Source: Actinomadura rudentiformis
GTDB lineage: Bacteria > Actinomycetota > Actinomycetes > Streptosporangiales > Streptosporangiaceae
Length of the DNA stretch: 64,000 nucleotides
Reading direction: 5' to 3'
Assembly: GCF_008923185.1 (NCBI RefSeq)
Contig: NZ_WBMT01000015.1
Span: 243,733-307,732 of the forward strand
Below are positions 15,767-23,404 of the stretch, piece after piece. The position numbers and the translations under genes were made by a program. Position 1 is the first letter of the stretch; each line of letters begins with the position of its first letter. Under the pieces are notes generated by a model, which worked only from the letters and a program-made list of their open reading frames with translations, ran no database searches and was not told the origin of the DNA.

Positions 15767-17269
15767 ATGCTGCCCGATGGCGGAAGTGTGGCATGGCCCC
15801 CACCGGCCTTGAAATCGGTCTTCGACAAGTTCACCGAGTGGTCGGCGTGGTACGCCGGGGACCCTGACGCGCTCGCCGCCGCTTACACCTCCGCGCCGCC
15901 GCCGGAGAGTGGGTGGTTCCGGAGGCTCGCGCGCTGGTGGTGGGGGACGCGGCCCATGCCAGGCCAGCCGGTCACCAAGTTGCACGTTCCGGCGGCCGCC
16001 GACCTGGCGACCCTGTCAGCCGACCTACTGCTATCGCAGCCCCCGCGGCTTCTAGCCGCCGACACCACGACCACCGACCGGCTCGCCGAGCACATGGACG
16101 AACGGACACACGCCACCCTCCGCGAAGCCGCCGAGATCGCCGCCGCGCTGGGCGGAGCGTGGCTGCGGGTCAACTGGGACCGCGAGCTGTCGAACCGGCC
16201 GTGGCTCGACCTGGTCCATCCGGACGCCGCAGTGGGCCAATGGCGGCACGGACACCTGACGGCCGTGACCTTCTTCCGCACGGTCGCGATCGAGGACAAG
16301 GCCGTGATTCGGCACTTGGAGGAGCACACCCCCGGGCAGATCTCCCACGGCCTGTACGTCGGGGACCGCACCGCTCTCGGCGTCCGCGTGCCGCTCAGCG
16401 AGCATCCCGCCACTGCGCCGCTGGCCAAGCATCTGACCAGCGGCGACACCATCGAAACCGGGATCAAGCCGCTGATCACGGCCGCCTACATCCCCAACAT
16501 GCGCCCGGCGAGGATCTGGCGGCATACGCCCGCCGCCGCGATGCTCGGCCGTCCCGACATCGAGGGCTTGGAGCCCTTCCTCGATGCCCTGGACGAACGC
16601 TGGTCGGACTGGATGCGGGAAGTACGGCTGGCCAAAGCACGGCTGCTCGTGCCGCACTCGTTCCTGGAGTCGGCCGGCCGCGGCAAGGGCGCAACATTTG
16701 ACGCAGACGCCGAGCTGCTGACGCCGATGAACATGGGGCCTGCGCCGGACGCCGCCGCGCTTCAGCTCATCCAGCCGAGCATCCGCGTGACCGAGCTGTC
16801 GGCGACGACCGAAGCGCTGCTCGCGCAGATCGTTCGCTCTGCTGGGTATTCCGCGCAGTCCTTCGGCGGGTCCGAAGGCTCGGAGCTGACGGCGACCGAG
16901 GTCAACACCCGAAACTCCCGCTCGGCGCTCACCCGCCGCAAAAAGATCTCGTACTGGGCGCCCGGCCTCGCGGCCATCGCCGAATCGCTGTTGGCGATCG
17001 ACCGGGACGTGTTCGGTGCGGCCGTCACCCCGGCCCGGCCGCGCGTGGAGTTCCCGCCGGTCGCCGATCCCGACGCGCTCCAGGTCGCGCAGTCGCTCAA
17101 CATGCTGCGGTCCGCACGCGCCGCCTCGACCCGGACTCTCGTGTCCACCCTGCACCCGGACTGGGACGACGCGGCCATCGCCGCTGAGGCCGCGCTGATC
17201 GACCAGACCCCGACCGATCCCGTTCCGCCGGGCGCGGAACCTCTCCCTCAGCCCCAGGAGGGCGCATGA
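15767..17269 (+). CDS. Portal protein
   Basis: 500 residues from ATG 15767, chosen because GAGGGG lies about 10 bases upstream and the in-frame sequence before it is low in complexity. Segments GGAWLRVNWDRELSNRPWLD, the helical stem region LEPFLDALDERWSDWMREVR and SELTATEVNTRNSRSALTRR match SPP1 gp6-like portals. The portal forms the dodecameric ring at one capsid vertex through which DNA passes. It lies directly after the terminase and overlaps the scaffold start by four bases. Confidence 0.85.
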   Translation: MLPDGGSVAWPPPALKSVFDKFTEWSAWYAGDPDALAAAYTSAPPPESGWFRRLARWWWGTRPMPGQPVTKLHVPAAADLATLSADLLLSQPPRLLAADTTTTDRLAEHMDERTHATLREAAEIAAALGGAWLRVNWDRELSNRPWLDLVHPDAAVGQWRHGHLTAVTFFRTVAIEDKAVIRHLEEHTPGQISHGLYVGDRTALGVRVPLSEHPATAPLAKHLTSGDTIETGIKPLITAAYIPNMRPARIWRHTPAAAMLGRPDIEGLEPFLDALDERWSDWMREVRLAKARLLVPHSFLESAGRGKGATFDADAELLTPMNMGPAPDAAALQLIQPSIRVTELSATTEALLAQIVRSAGYSAQSFGGSEGSELTATEVNTRNSRSALTRRKKISYWAPGLAAIAESLLAIDRDVFGAAVTPARPRVEFPPVADPDALQVAQSLNMLRSARAASTRTLVSTLHPDWDDAAIAAEAALIDQTPTDPVPPGAEPLPQPQEGA

Positions 17270-18063
17270 CCACGAACAACCCTGCACCCGCTCCGGCGCC
17301 CACCCCGGCTCCCAGTCCGGCCCCGGATCCGGCGCCCGCCCCAACCCCGAGCCCGGCACCCGCTCCAGCTCCGGTGCCCACCCCGGCCCCGGCGCCCGCC
17401 CCTGCCAACCCGGCGCCGACGCCGCCGCCCGCGCCTTCCACCGCACCGGCTCCGGCAGCGATGCCCGCCCAGCCCGCGCCCGGCGACGTGGCGTCGCTGC
17501 CCGAATGGGCGCGCAAGTTGATCAGCGACGCCCGTGGTGAGGCCGCCAAGACACGCACCACCGCCAAGCAGGCCGCCGCCGACCAGGCCCGCGCCGAACT
17601 CACCACGGAGATCGGCAAGGCGCTCGGGCTCATCACCGACGAGGACGCCGCACCCGACCCGGCGCAGCTCACCGAGCAGCTCGTCGCCGCACAGAACGAC
17701 GCCCGCCGCCGCACGATCGAGCTGGCCGTCTACCAGGCCGCCGGACGACTCGGCGCGGACCCCGACGTGGTCCTCGACAGCCGGGCGTTCGCCGACTCGG
17801 TCGCCGACCTCGACCCCAAGGACGAGGCGTTCACCGCCCGGCTCACCGAGCAGATCGCCTCCGCAATGGAGGCCAACCCGCGCCTGCGCGTTGCGCCGCC
17901 CGCCCCCGAGCCCGAGCCGGCACCGGCGCCGCAGGCCGCGGGCGGGGAGTTCCCCGGCGCTCCCGCGACCTCGGCGGCCGTCACCGAAGCGGCACTCGCG
18001 CAGATGACGCCCGAGCAGATCACCGCCGCGTTCGAGGACGGCCGCCTGACCCACCTGCTGTAA
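17266..18063 (+). CDS. Capsid scaffolding protein
   Basis: 265 residues starting at an ATGA overlap with the portal gene. Residues 1-70 are almost pure Pro-Ala with Thr and Ser. Residues 75-170 form a long charged helix (LISDARGEAAKTRTTAKQAA...AQNDARRRTIELAVYQAAG). The tail has AQMTPEQITAAFEDGRLTHL, which resembles the coat-contacting end of scaffolds. Position between portal and coat fits. The DNA encoding the Pro-Ala part is internally repetitive. Confidence 0.75.
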   Translation: MTTNNPAPAPAPTPAPSPAPDPAPAPTPSPAPAPAPVPTPAPAPAPANPAPTPPPAPSTAPAPAAMPAQPAPGDVASLPEWARKLISDARGEAAKTRTTAKQAAADQARAELTTEIGKALGLITDEDAAPDPAQLTEQLVAAQNDARRRTIELAVYQAAGRLGADPDVVLDSRAFADSVADLDPKDEAFTARLTEQIASAMEANPRLRVAPPAPEPEPAPAPQAAGGEFPGAPATSAAVTEAALAQMTPEQITAAFEDGRLTHLL

Positions 18064-18142
18064 CACAGGCCCGCCTGCTGTCGTCGCTCGGCGGTCCAGC
18101 CCCCTCGCACCCCGTTGAATCCCTGCGTGAAAGGACTCGCCT

Positions 18143-18982
18143 GTGGCGATTACGCGTTTCCGGGCCGAAGTCTGGTCGGCGCTGCTGGCCACCAGCCTGA
18201 AGAAGGCCCACGTCTACGCCGCGCTGTGCAACAGCGACTACGAGGGCGAGATCGCGGCCGCCGGTGACACCGTGCGGATCACCTCGATCTCCCGACCCAC
18301 CATCCGCACCTACGGCCGCAACGCCGACATCCAGTACGAGGAGCTGACCGACGCTCAGCGGACCCTCGTCGTGGACCAGGAGAAGTACTGGGCTTTCTCG
18401 ATCGACGACCTCGACGCCGCGCAGGCCCGCGGCAACGTCGTCCCCGAGGCCATGTCGGAGGCCGCCCACGGGCTCGCCGACGTCGCCGACACCTACGTCG
18501 CGAACCTCTACACGCAGGCACAGGCCGCCAACGTCATCCCGGCTCGCACCATCTCCTCTGGAGACGCGGCCTACGAGTCCCTCGTGGACCTCGGCGTGAA
18601 GCTCGGCGAGGCCAACGTCCCCAACGCCGGACGATGGGTCGTCATCCCGGAGTGGTACCACGGCCAGCTCCTCAAGAGCCCCAACTTCATCAACGCCGAG
18701 AAGGCCGCAGACGGCGGTGCCGCGCTCCGCCGCGGGTTCATCGGCCAGGCCGCCGGGTTCGACATCTTCAAGAGCAACAACGCCCCGAACCCGGCAGCTG
18801 CGGACTACGTCGTCATGGCCGGTGTGCGTGCGGCGATCACCTACGCCGACCAGGTGAACCGTACCGAGGCGCTGCGCAGCGAGGCGCGGTTCGGCGACCG
18901 CGTGCGGGGCCTCTACAACTACGGCGCCAAGGTCATCCGCCCGGACGCCCTCGCGGTGCTGACCGCGACCCGTCCCGCCTGA
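18143..18982 (+). CDS. Major capsid protein
   Basis: 279 residues from GTG 18143 with AAGGAC upstream. It begins MAITRFRAEVWSALLATSLK and has YEGEIAAAGDTVRITSISRP and DQEKYWAFSIDDLDAAQARG, signatures of the P22 coat-like capsid proteins of actinophages, with FGDRVRGLYNYGAKVIRPDA at the end. It would form the icosahedral shell with an HK97-type fold. It follows the scaffold, as expected. Confidence 0.88.
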   Translation: MAITRFRAEVWSALLATSLKKAHVYAALCNSDYEGEIAAAGDTVRITSISRPTIRTYGRNADIQYEELTDAQRTLVVDQEKYWAFSIDDLDAAQARGNVVPEAMSEAAHGLADVADTYVANLYTQAQAANVIPARTISSGDAAYESLVDLGVKLGEANVPNAGRWVVIPEWYHGQLLKSPNFINAEKAADGGAALRRGFIGQAAGFDIFKSNNAPNPAAADYVVMAGVRAAITYADQVNRTEALRSEARFGDRVRGLYNYGAKVIRPDALAVLTATRPA

Positions 18983-19025
18983 CGCCGATGCTCCTGACTG
19001 GCTGATCTGAACGGAGAGACCCATC

Positions 19026-19400
19026 ATGGCGCGTACCGCGCTCGCCTACACGGCGCTGCTGCCCAACGGAGGCATCAGCGACCCCGCCGGGACGGCGGTC
19101 AACACCGGGGCCGGCAACGGCCACGTCATCGCCCGCGCGCTGCCCGAACGCACCCTCCTGCGCGTCACCAACACCCACACCGCCGCGCACACCGTGACGA
19201 TCAAGGCAGGCGCCTACCCGCCTGCCTTCGCCGCCGGGCAGGGGGACCTGTCCGTCACGGTCCCCGCGTCCGGCGCGGCCTTCATCGGCCCCCTGGAGAG
19301 CGGTCGATTCCTGCAGAACGACGGGTCCCTGATCGTCGAGGTCCCCGACGCCGCGCACACCGGCAACATCACCGCACTGCGTATCCCGGGGGCGGTGTGA
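19026..19400 (+). CDS. Putative head decoration protein
   Basis: 124 residues. It is beta-rich with the pattern GNGHVIARALPERTLLRVTN and later DLSVTVPASGAAFIGPLESG and LIVEVPDAAHTGNITALRIP. The protein at 21976 has the same order (GHVLANTGRTVLLVRNADTA; IAIPAGATRWIGGIDPAIYS), so the two are diverged paralogues. Position after the coat gene suggests an outer capsid decoration protein; the relative near the tail gene argues for a general virion surface role. Confidence 0.55.
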   Translation: MARTALAYTALLPNGGISDPAGTAVNTGAGNGHVIARALPERTLLRVTNTHTAAHTVTIKAGAYPPAFAAGQGDLSVTVPASGAAFIGPLESGRFLQNDGSLIVEVPDAAHTGNITALRIPGAV

Positions 19401-19783
19401 CCAGCCAGACCACTAGCACCGAGACCGCATGGTTCCGTGGCAGCGGAGGTGCGCTGTGGCGCATGGCCCTGCCCCTGCCGGAGGACATGGCCGCAGCGCT
19501 CGCGGTCGGGCAGCTCGTGCGCGTCAACCACGACGGCACGCCCTACACCGGCCCGGACACCTTCGCCGCGACCGGGCCGCCCTCGGTGAAGGACTCCAAG
19601 CGCGACTGGGTGGCCTGGGCCGTGTCCAGCGGCGCCGACCCCGAAAACGCCGCCGCGGCGACCAAGCACGACCTGATCGAGCGCTACGGCAAGGCCACCC
19701 CAACGGTGCCCGCTGCGGGCGATCAGGAGGATGTCGACGGCACCGACAACGAGCCCGGGGAACGCGACGGCGACGGGGGGTGA
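19397..19783 (+). CDS. Hypothetical virion protein
   Basis: 128 residues from a GTG overlapping the previous stop. The N-terminal half contains AWFRGSGGALWRMALPLPED, the middle DSKRDWVAWAVSSGADPENA and KHDLIERYGKA, a small helical domain seen in head proteins of actinophages. The last 30 residues are acidic (DQEDVDGTDNEPGERDGDGG). No named family recognised. Its place in the head module suggests a connector or minor head role. Confidence 0.5.
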   Translation: MTSQTTSTETAWFRGSGGALWRMALPLPEDMAAALAVGQLVRVNHDGTPYTGPDTFAATGPPSVKDSKRDWVAWAVSSGADPENAAAATKHDLIERYGKATPTVPAAGDQEDVDGTDNEPGERDGDGG

Positions 19784-19790
19784 GGCCGTC

Positions 19791-20207
19791 ATGGCGGTGT
19801 ACGCGACACCCGACGAGCTGACCGCCTGGCTAGACAGCCCCGCGCCCCCGACCGCCGTGCGGCTCCTACGCGTCGCGTCCCAGATCGTCGACGAGATCCT
19901 CATCGGCGCGATCTACGACACCGACGCCGACGATGCCCCGACCGACCCGAACGTGGCCGCGCGGCTGCGCGAGGCCACCTGCGCACAGGCCGCCTACCTA
20001 CTCGCGCTCGGCGACGACACCGGCGCGACCACCCAGGCCGGATCGCACAGCGTCGGCGGGGTGTCGGCATCCCGCGCCCAGGCCGCGCCGCGCTGGGCAC
20101 CGCAGGCGGTGTCGGTCCTGCGCTCGGCGGGCCTGGTTCCCGTTCACCCCGTCGTCCCCGGTCGGCCCGTGTGGTGGCCGACGTGGGAAACCCCGTGGGG
20201 GCCGTGA
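19791..20207 (+). CDS. Head-tail connector (gp6-like adaptor)
   Basis: 138 residues from ATG 19791. ATPDELTAWLDSPAPPTAVR followed by LLRVASQIVDEILIGAIYDT and ARLREATCAQAAYLLALGDD is the helical pattern of HK97 gp6-like head-tail adaptors, which form the ring under the portal. The Pro-Trp-rich C-terminus is unusual. The stop overlaps the next start (TGATG). Confidence 0.65.
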   Translation: MAVYATPDELTAWLDSPAPPTAVRLLRVASQIVDEILIGAIYDTDADDAPTDPNVAARLREATCAQAAYLLALGDDTGATTQAGSHSVGGVSASRAQAAPRWAPQAVSVLRSAGLVPVHPVVPGRPVWWPTWETPWGP

Positions 20208-20542
20208 TGGGACTGCTCGCCGCAACCCTCGGCCCCGACAGCCTCACCGTGATCCAGCCCGGTCCGACCGACGCGCACGGCGACCCGGCCGGGCCCGACG
20301 CCCGCGCGCTGGTGGCGGGCTGCCAGGTGCAGCCCGCAGGCAGCACCGAGAACAACGACAGCGGCGACACCGTCACCACGCGGATGCGGGTCTACGCGCC
20401 CGCCTACGCACCGGTGACCGCGACGTCCCGCATCGAGTGGAACACCCTGCCGTGGGACGTCGAGGGCGAACCGCAGGTCTGGCCAGGCCCCACGGGCGCC
20501 CCTCACCACATGGAATTCGTCATCGTCCGCACAACCGGCTGA
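20207..20542 (+). CDS. Head-tail joining protein
   Basis: 111 residues from the ATG in the TGATG overlap. Beta-rich, with GDPAGPDARALVAGCQVQPA and TTRMRVYAPAYAPVTATSRI, a pattern like the small stopper proteins (HK97 gp7/SPP1 gp16 class). Position between the gp6-like adaptor and the gp10-like protein supports this. Sequence similarity alone is weak. Confidence 0.55.
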   Translation: MGLLAATLGPDSLTVIQPGPTDAHGDPAGPDARALVAGCQVQPAGSTENNDSGDTVTTRMRVYAPAYAPVTATSRIEWNTLPWDVEGEPQVWPGPTGAPHHMEFVIVRTTG

Positions 20543-20561
20543 CCAGGAAGCAAGGAGCAAC

Positions 20562-20849
20562 GTGGCCCGCTACACCCCCGACCCCACCGCGATCACGGCC
20601 CTCGCGGCGGCGAGCGAGATGGGCGACGCCCTGGCCGAGATCGCCGGAGAGGGCGCCCGGTTCGCCGCCGGCATCGCCCCGCGCCGCACCGGCCGCTACG
20701 CAGCCTCCTTCCGCACCTCGTCCCGGCCCGGCCAGGGCGGCGTGGAAGGCGTCCTGGAGAACACCGCACCCTACGCCGAGTACGTCGAATGGGCCGACGA
20801 TCACCGCGTCCTCGGCCACACGGTGGACTACCTGGAGCACGGAGCCTGA
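20562..20849 (+). CDS. HK97 gp10-like tail completion protein
   Basis: 95 residues from a GTG. APRRTGRYAASFRTSS and NTAPYAEYVEWADDHRVLGH are typical of the HK97 gp10 family of tail-neck proteins. It is shorter than most members and the C-terminus is abrupt, but the frame is intact. Position supports a neck or tail completion role. Confidence 0.7.
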   Translation: MARYTPDPTAITALAAASEMGDALAEIAGEGARFAAGIAPRRTGRYAASFRTSSRPGQGGVEGVLENTAPYAEYVEWADDHRVLGHTVDYLEHGA

Positions 20850-20877
20850 CCGGCCACCGACCAGCAGGGAGGCCACG

Positions 20878-21282
20878 ATGGGCTCCGCTGCTGCGCCATG
20901 GCCCGACATCGAAGAACTCCTACTGCACGTCCTGGCGGACCTGACCACCGGGACCGTCGTCACCGTCACGCCGCCCGACCTGCAACAGCACCTGCCGGTC
21001 ATCCGCGTGCGGCGGCTGGGCGGCAGCGACAACCGCGTCAGCGACACCGCCCGCGTTGACGTCGACGTCTACGCCGCCACCCGCGCCGAGGCCCACGCGC
21101 TGGGCGAGGCGGTACGGCAACGGCTGCTCGTCGCTCCCCACGTCGTGGCCGGGCCGTCCGGTGGCGTGATCGACCGTGTTGTCACCGAGGTCGCTCCGCA
21201 CTCGGTCACCCATCCCGATCCCGGGACGCGGCGAGTGACCGCCACCTACCGCACCACCGCCCGCCGCTCGACCTCGCGCTGA
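20878..21282 (+). CDS. Tail terminator protein
   Basis: 134 residues from ATG 20878 (GGAGG upstream). LLHVLADLTTGTVVTVTPPD near the start and RVSDTARVDVDVYAATRAEA in the middle match the DUF3168/gpU-like fold of tail terminators: an N-terminal helix followed by a beta sheet and a helix after VDVYA. These proteins cap the tail tube at the head end. The next gene is the major tail protein. Confidence 0.65.
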   Translation: MGSAAAPWPDIEELLLHVLADLTTGTVVTVTPPDLQQHLPVIRVRRLGGSDNRVSDTARVDVDVYAATRAEAHALGEAVRQRLLVAPHVVAGPSGGVIDRVVTEVAPHSVTHPDPGTRRVTATYRTTARRSTSR

Positions 21283-21322
21283 ACTCTGTTGGCCCCTCGC
21301 ACGACCCTGGAAGGGAGGCCGC

Positions 21323-21976
21323 GTGGGTGTCACCTACGACGCGCTCGCCGTCCGCAAGAACCAGCTCATCCGCAAGGCACTGAACGGCAGCGTGTTCGTC
21401 GCACCGATCTCCTCCCCTGCGATCACCAAGCTCACCGACCCGTCCGATCGGCTACTGGCGCCGCTGCCCCCCGGCTACGAGGACCTCGGCTGGGCCGGAG
21501 ACGACGGCCACCAGTTCGGCCGGGACGTGGACTCCTCGAACGTCACGGCATTCGGCGCGACCGAGCCCGTCCGCACCGACATCAACTCTGACATCGGCAC
21601 GCTCCAGGTGACCGCGCTGGAGACCAAGGCCCTGACGATCGGCCTGTACCTGGGCAAGGACATGCGCAATGTCGACCCCGACCCCATTAGCGGCGAGGTT
21701 TCGATCCGCAAGCCCGCCCGGCCGTCCACGCTCTACTACCGGGTGCTCGCGCTCGCGGTGGACGAGACGGCGGACGGTGAGATCTACGTCGCGCGGTTCT
21801 ACCCGCGGATGAAGGTCACCGACTACGCCGAGCAGTCGTTCCAGTCGGGTGACGACGACCCGATCACCTATGGCCTGACCTTCACCGCGTCCACCGACGC
21901 GACCCTGGGCTACTCCCAGGACGACCTGTTCGGCGGGCCGGGATGGGCGGCCCTCTCCAGCGAGATGGGGTTCTGA
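21323..21976 (+). CDS. Major tail tube protein
   Basis: 217 residues from GTG 21323 (GGAGG upstream). It begins with a short helix and then beta-rich sequence containing TDINSDIGTLQVTALETKAL and YYRVLALAVDETADGEIYVA with FYPRMKVTDYAEQSF, as in major tail proteins of actinophages. It would stack as hexamers to form the flexible tail tube. Position between terminator and chaperones is standard. Confidence 0.8.
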   Translation: MGVTYDALAVRKNQLIRKALNGSVFVAPISSPAITKLTDPSDRLLAPLPPGYEDLGWAGDDGHQFGRDVDSSNVTAFGATEPVRTDINSDIGTLQVTALETKALTIGLYLGKDMRNVDPDPISGEVSIRKPARPSTLYYRVLALAVDETADGEIYVARFYPRMKVTDYAEQSFQSGDDDPITYGLTFTASTDATLGYSQDDLFGGPGWAALSSEMGF

Positions 21977-22305
21977 TGCCACGGCAGAAGATAGCGGTGA
22001 TCCGCGTGACCAAGACCGGGATCACGCCCACGGCCGAGATCGACGGCGACCCGGCCAACGGGCACGTGCTGGCGAACACCGGCCGGACCGTGCTGCTGGT
22101 CCGCAACGCCGACACCGCTGACCCGCACACCCTGACGCTCGTCACGCCGGGCACGGTGGACGGCCAGCCCATCGGTGACCGGGCGATCGCGATCCCGGCC
22201 GGGGCGACGCGGTGGATCGGCGGCATCGACCCGGCGATCTACTCCAGCGCGCTTCAGGTGGACGTGGACTCCGCGCAGCTCAAGATCCTCGCGCTGGAAC
22301 CGTAG
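21976..22305 (+). CDS. Decoration-like protein, paralogue of the 19026 gene product
   Basis: 109 residues starting at a TGATG overlap with the major tail gene. It resembles the product of the gene at 19026 in order and spacing of its strands (see that entry) and ends ALQVDVDSAQLKILALEP. It may decorate the tail tube or head. A second copy beside the tail gene is uncommon and suggests a duplicated fold serving both head and tail. Confidence 0.5.
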   Translation: MPRQKIAVIRVTKTGITPTAEIDGDPANGHVLANTGRTVLLVRNADTADPHTLTLVTPGTVDGQPIGDRAIAIPAGATRWIGGIDPAIYSSALQVDVDSAQLKILALEP

Positions 22306-22313
22306 GGGACGGC

Positions 22314-22580
22314 ATGGACCGCTCGACGTACTACAAGAACGGCGTGCAGCGCATCGCCTGCACGCCCCTCGACCGGGTCCGCCTGGAACACGCTGGATGG
22401 CGGCCCGACCCGGACCCGAGCTTCCCGGCCGCCGCCCCCGCCACCGACGATGCGGGCCCCGCCTCCGCTGACGCCGGCGTCTCGACCGGCGACGCGTCGG
22501 CCGTCGAGACAGCGCCCGAGCCGGTGCCCGAGACGGCAGGACCGCCGCCCGCGCGCCGACGCAGCAAGACCTCCTCCTGA
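22314..22580 (+). CDS. Hypothetical protein with disordered tail
   Basis: 88 residues from ATG 22314. The first 35 residues (MDRSTYYKNGVQRIACTPLD) are compact; the remainder is Ala-Pro-Asp-rich and ends RRRSKTSS. It lies between the decoration-like gene and the tail chaperone. No family recognised. Confidence 0.5.
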   Translation: MDRSTYYKNGVQRIACTPLDRVRLEHAGWRPDPDPSFPAAAPATDDAGPASADAGVSTGDASAVETAPEPVPETAGPPPARRRSKTSS

Positions 22581-22609
22581 GCCATCCACGAGATAAGGGG
22601 CATCCGCCT

Positions 22610-22882
22610 GTGACCACGAAGTACTCCATCGCCCGCTACCGCGCCGAGGCCCGCCGCGAGCCGTTTGCTGTGGAACTCGACAGCGGCGACACCCTTGCGA
22701 TCCTGCCGCCCAAGTCCGCGAGCGTGCTGGAGCTAGATCCCTCGCTGTCCACGGCCGAGGTCCTCAAGCGGCTGGCCGGTGACTCCTATCAGGCGCTCGT
22801 CGACGCGGTCGGCGACGAGGACGCCTCGGTGCTGGTGGCGGTGATGAAGGACATGCAGAAACACTTCGGCCTGGGGGGATAG
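22610..22882 (+). CDS. Tail assembly chaperone, short form
   Basis: 90 residues from GTG 22610. It has FAVELDSGDTLAILPPKSAS and DAVGDEDASVLVAVMKDMQK followed by HFGLGG, the usual shape of the first tail chaperone of actinophages. It ends at TAG right after the slippery GGGGGGA, so a share of ribosomes should slip back by one and make the long form. Chaperones of this kind bind the tape measure during tail assembly. Confidence 0.8.
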   Translation: MTTKYSIARYRAEARREPFAVELDSGDTLAILPPKSASVLELDPSLSTAEVLKRLAGDSYQALVDAVGDEDASVLVAVMKDMQKHFGLGG

Positions 22883-23340
22883 AGCGCCTCGCCTACCTGC
22901 TCAACCGGTATGGCGAGGCGCTCGAAGCCGACCTCCAGCAGGTCTATGGGGTGGACCTGCTGGACCTGTGGCGGGACAGGATCAGCGTCCGCAAGGTGCT
23001 GAACCTGATCGACCACCTTCCTTCCACCTCTCATTTCGTCGCGGCCATCGCCGACGACCCCGACCTTCCCCCACCACCTGAAGAGGGGCGTCGCAGCGGC
23101 CCACGGCTGACCGAATGGACACCCGAGGTACGCGCGCTTGCCGACCTGATCGACCGGATCGGCGCACTGATCCGCGTGCAGGTCGCGCAGAACTCGCGGG
23201 GTCGCCCACCTGAGATCACCCCATATCCCCGGCCTGACACCGCCGCCCGTCGTGCCGAACGCAGGGCCCGCAGGGAGGCCCACTACGCGCTCGTCGCGCG
23301 GGTCAAGCGCCGCCGATCACATCCGCCGGGCTCCGCCTGA
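22610..23340 (+). CDS. Tail assembly chaperone, -1 frameshift long form
   Basis: The second frame continues from 22879 to 23340 without a good start of its own near the junction. After the slip it reads IERLAYLLNRYGEALEADLQ and then DLLDLWRDRISVRKVLNLID, a typical second-chaperone sequence, with a basic tail. The fusion is 243 residues. The frame change just before the tape measure gene is a conserved feature of long-tailed phages (lambda G/GT). An internal ATG at 22951 could also start a shorter protein. Confidence 0.8.
22873..22879 (+). promoter_or_regulatory. Programmed -1 frameshift site
   Basis: G GGG GGA fits the X XXY YYZ slippery heptamer in the correct phase: codons CTG GGG GGA TAG in the zero frame become GGG GGG ATA GAG after slipping. 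The stop follows at once, as in many actinophage chaperone pairs. Confidence 0.8.
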
Positions 23341-23404
23341 ACCGTGTGTTACCGCCCGGTGCTGAGAACGCGGGGACCGCCGTCCCGGAGGGCGGGGTGG
23401 GGCG

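Noticed and set aside
16052..17446. A 464-codon minus-strand frame against the portal gene.
   Set aside because: It is antisense, high-GC open frame noise with no motifs; the portal and scaffold reading is well supported.
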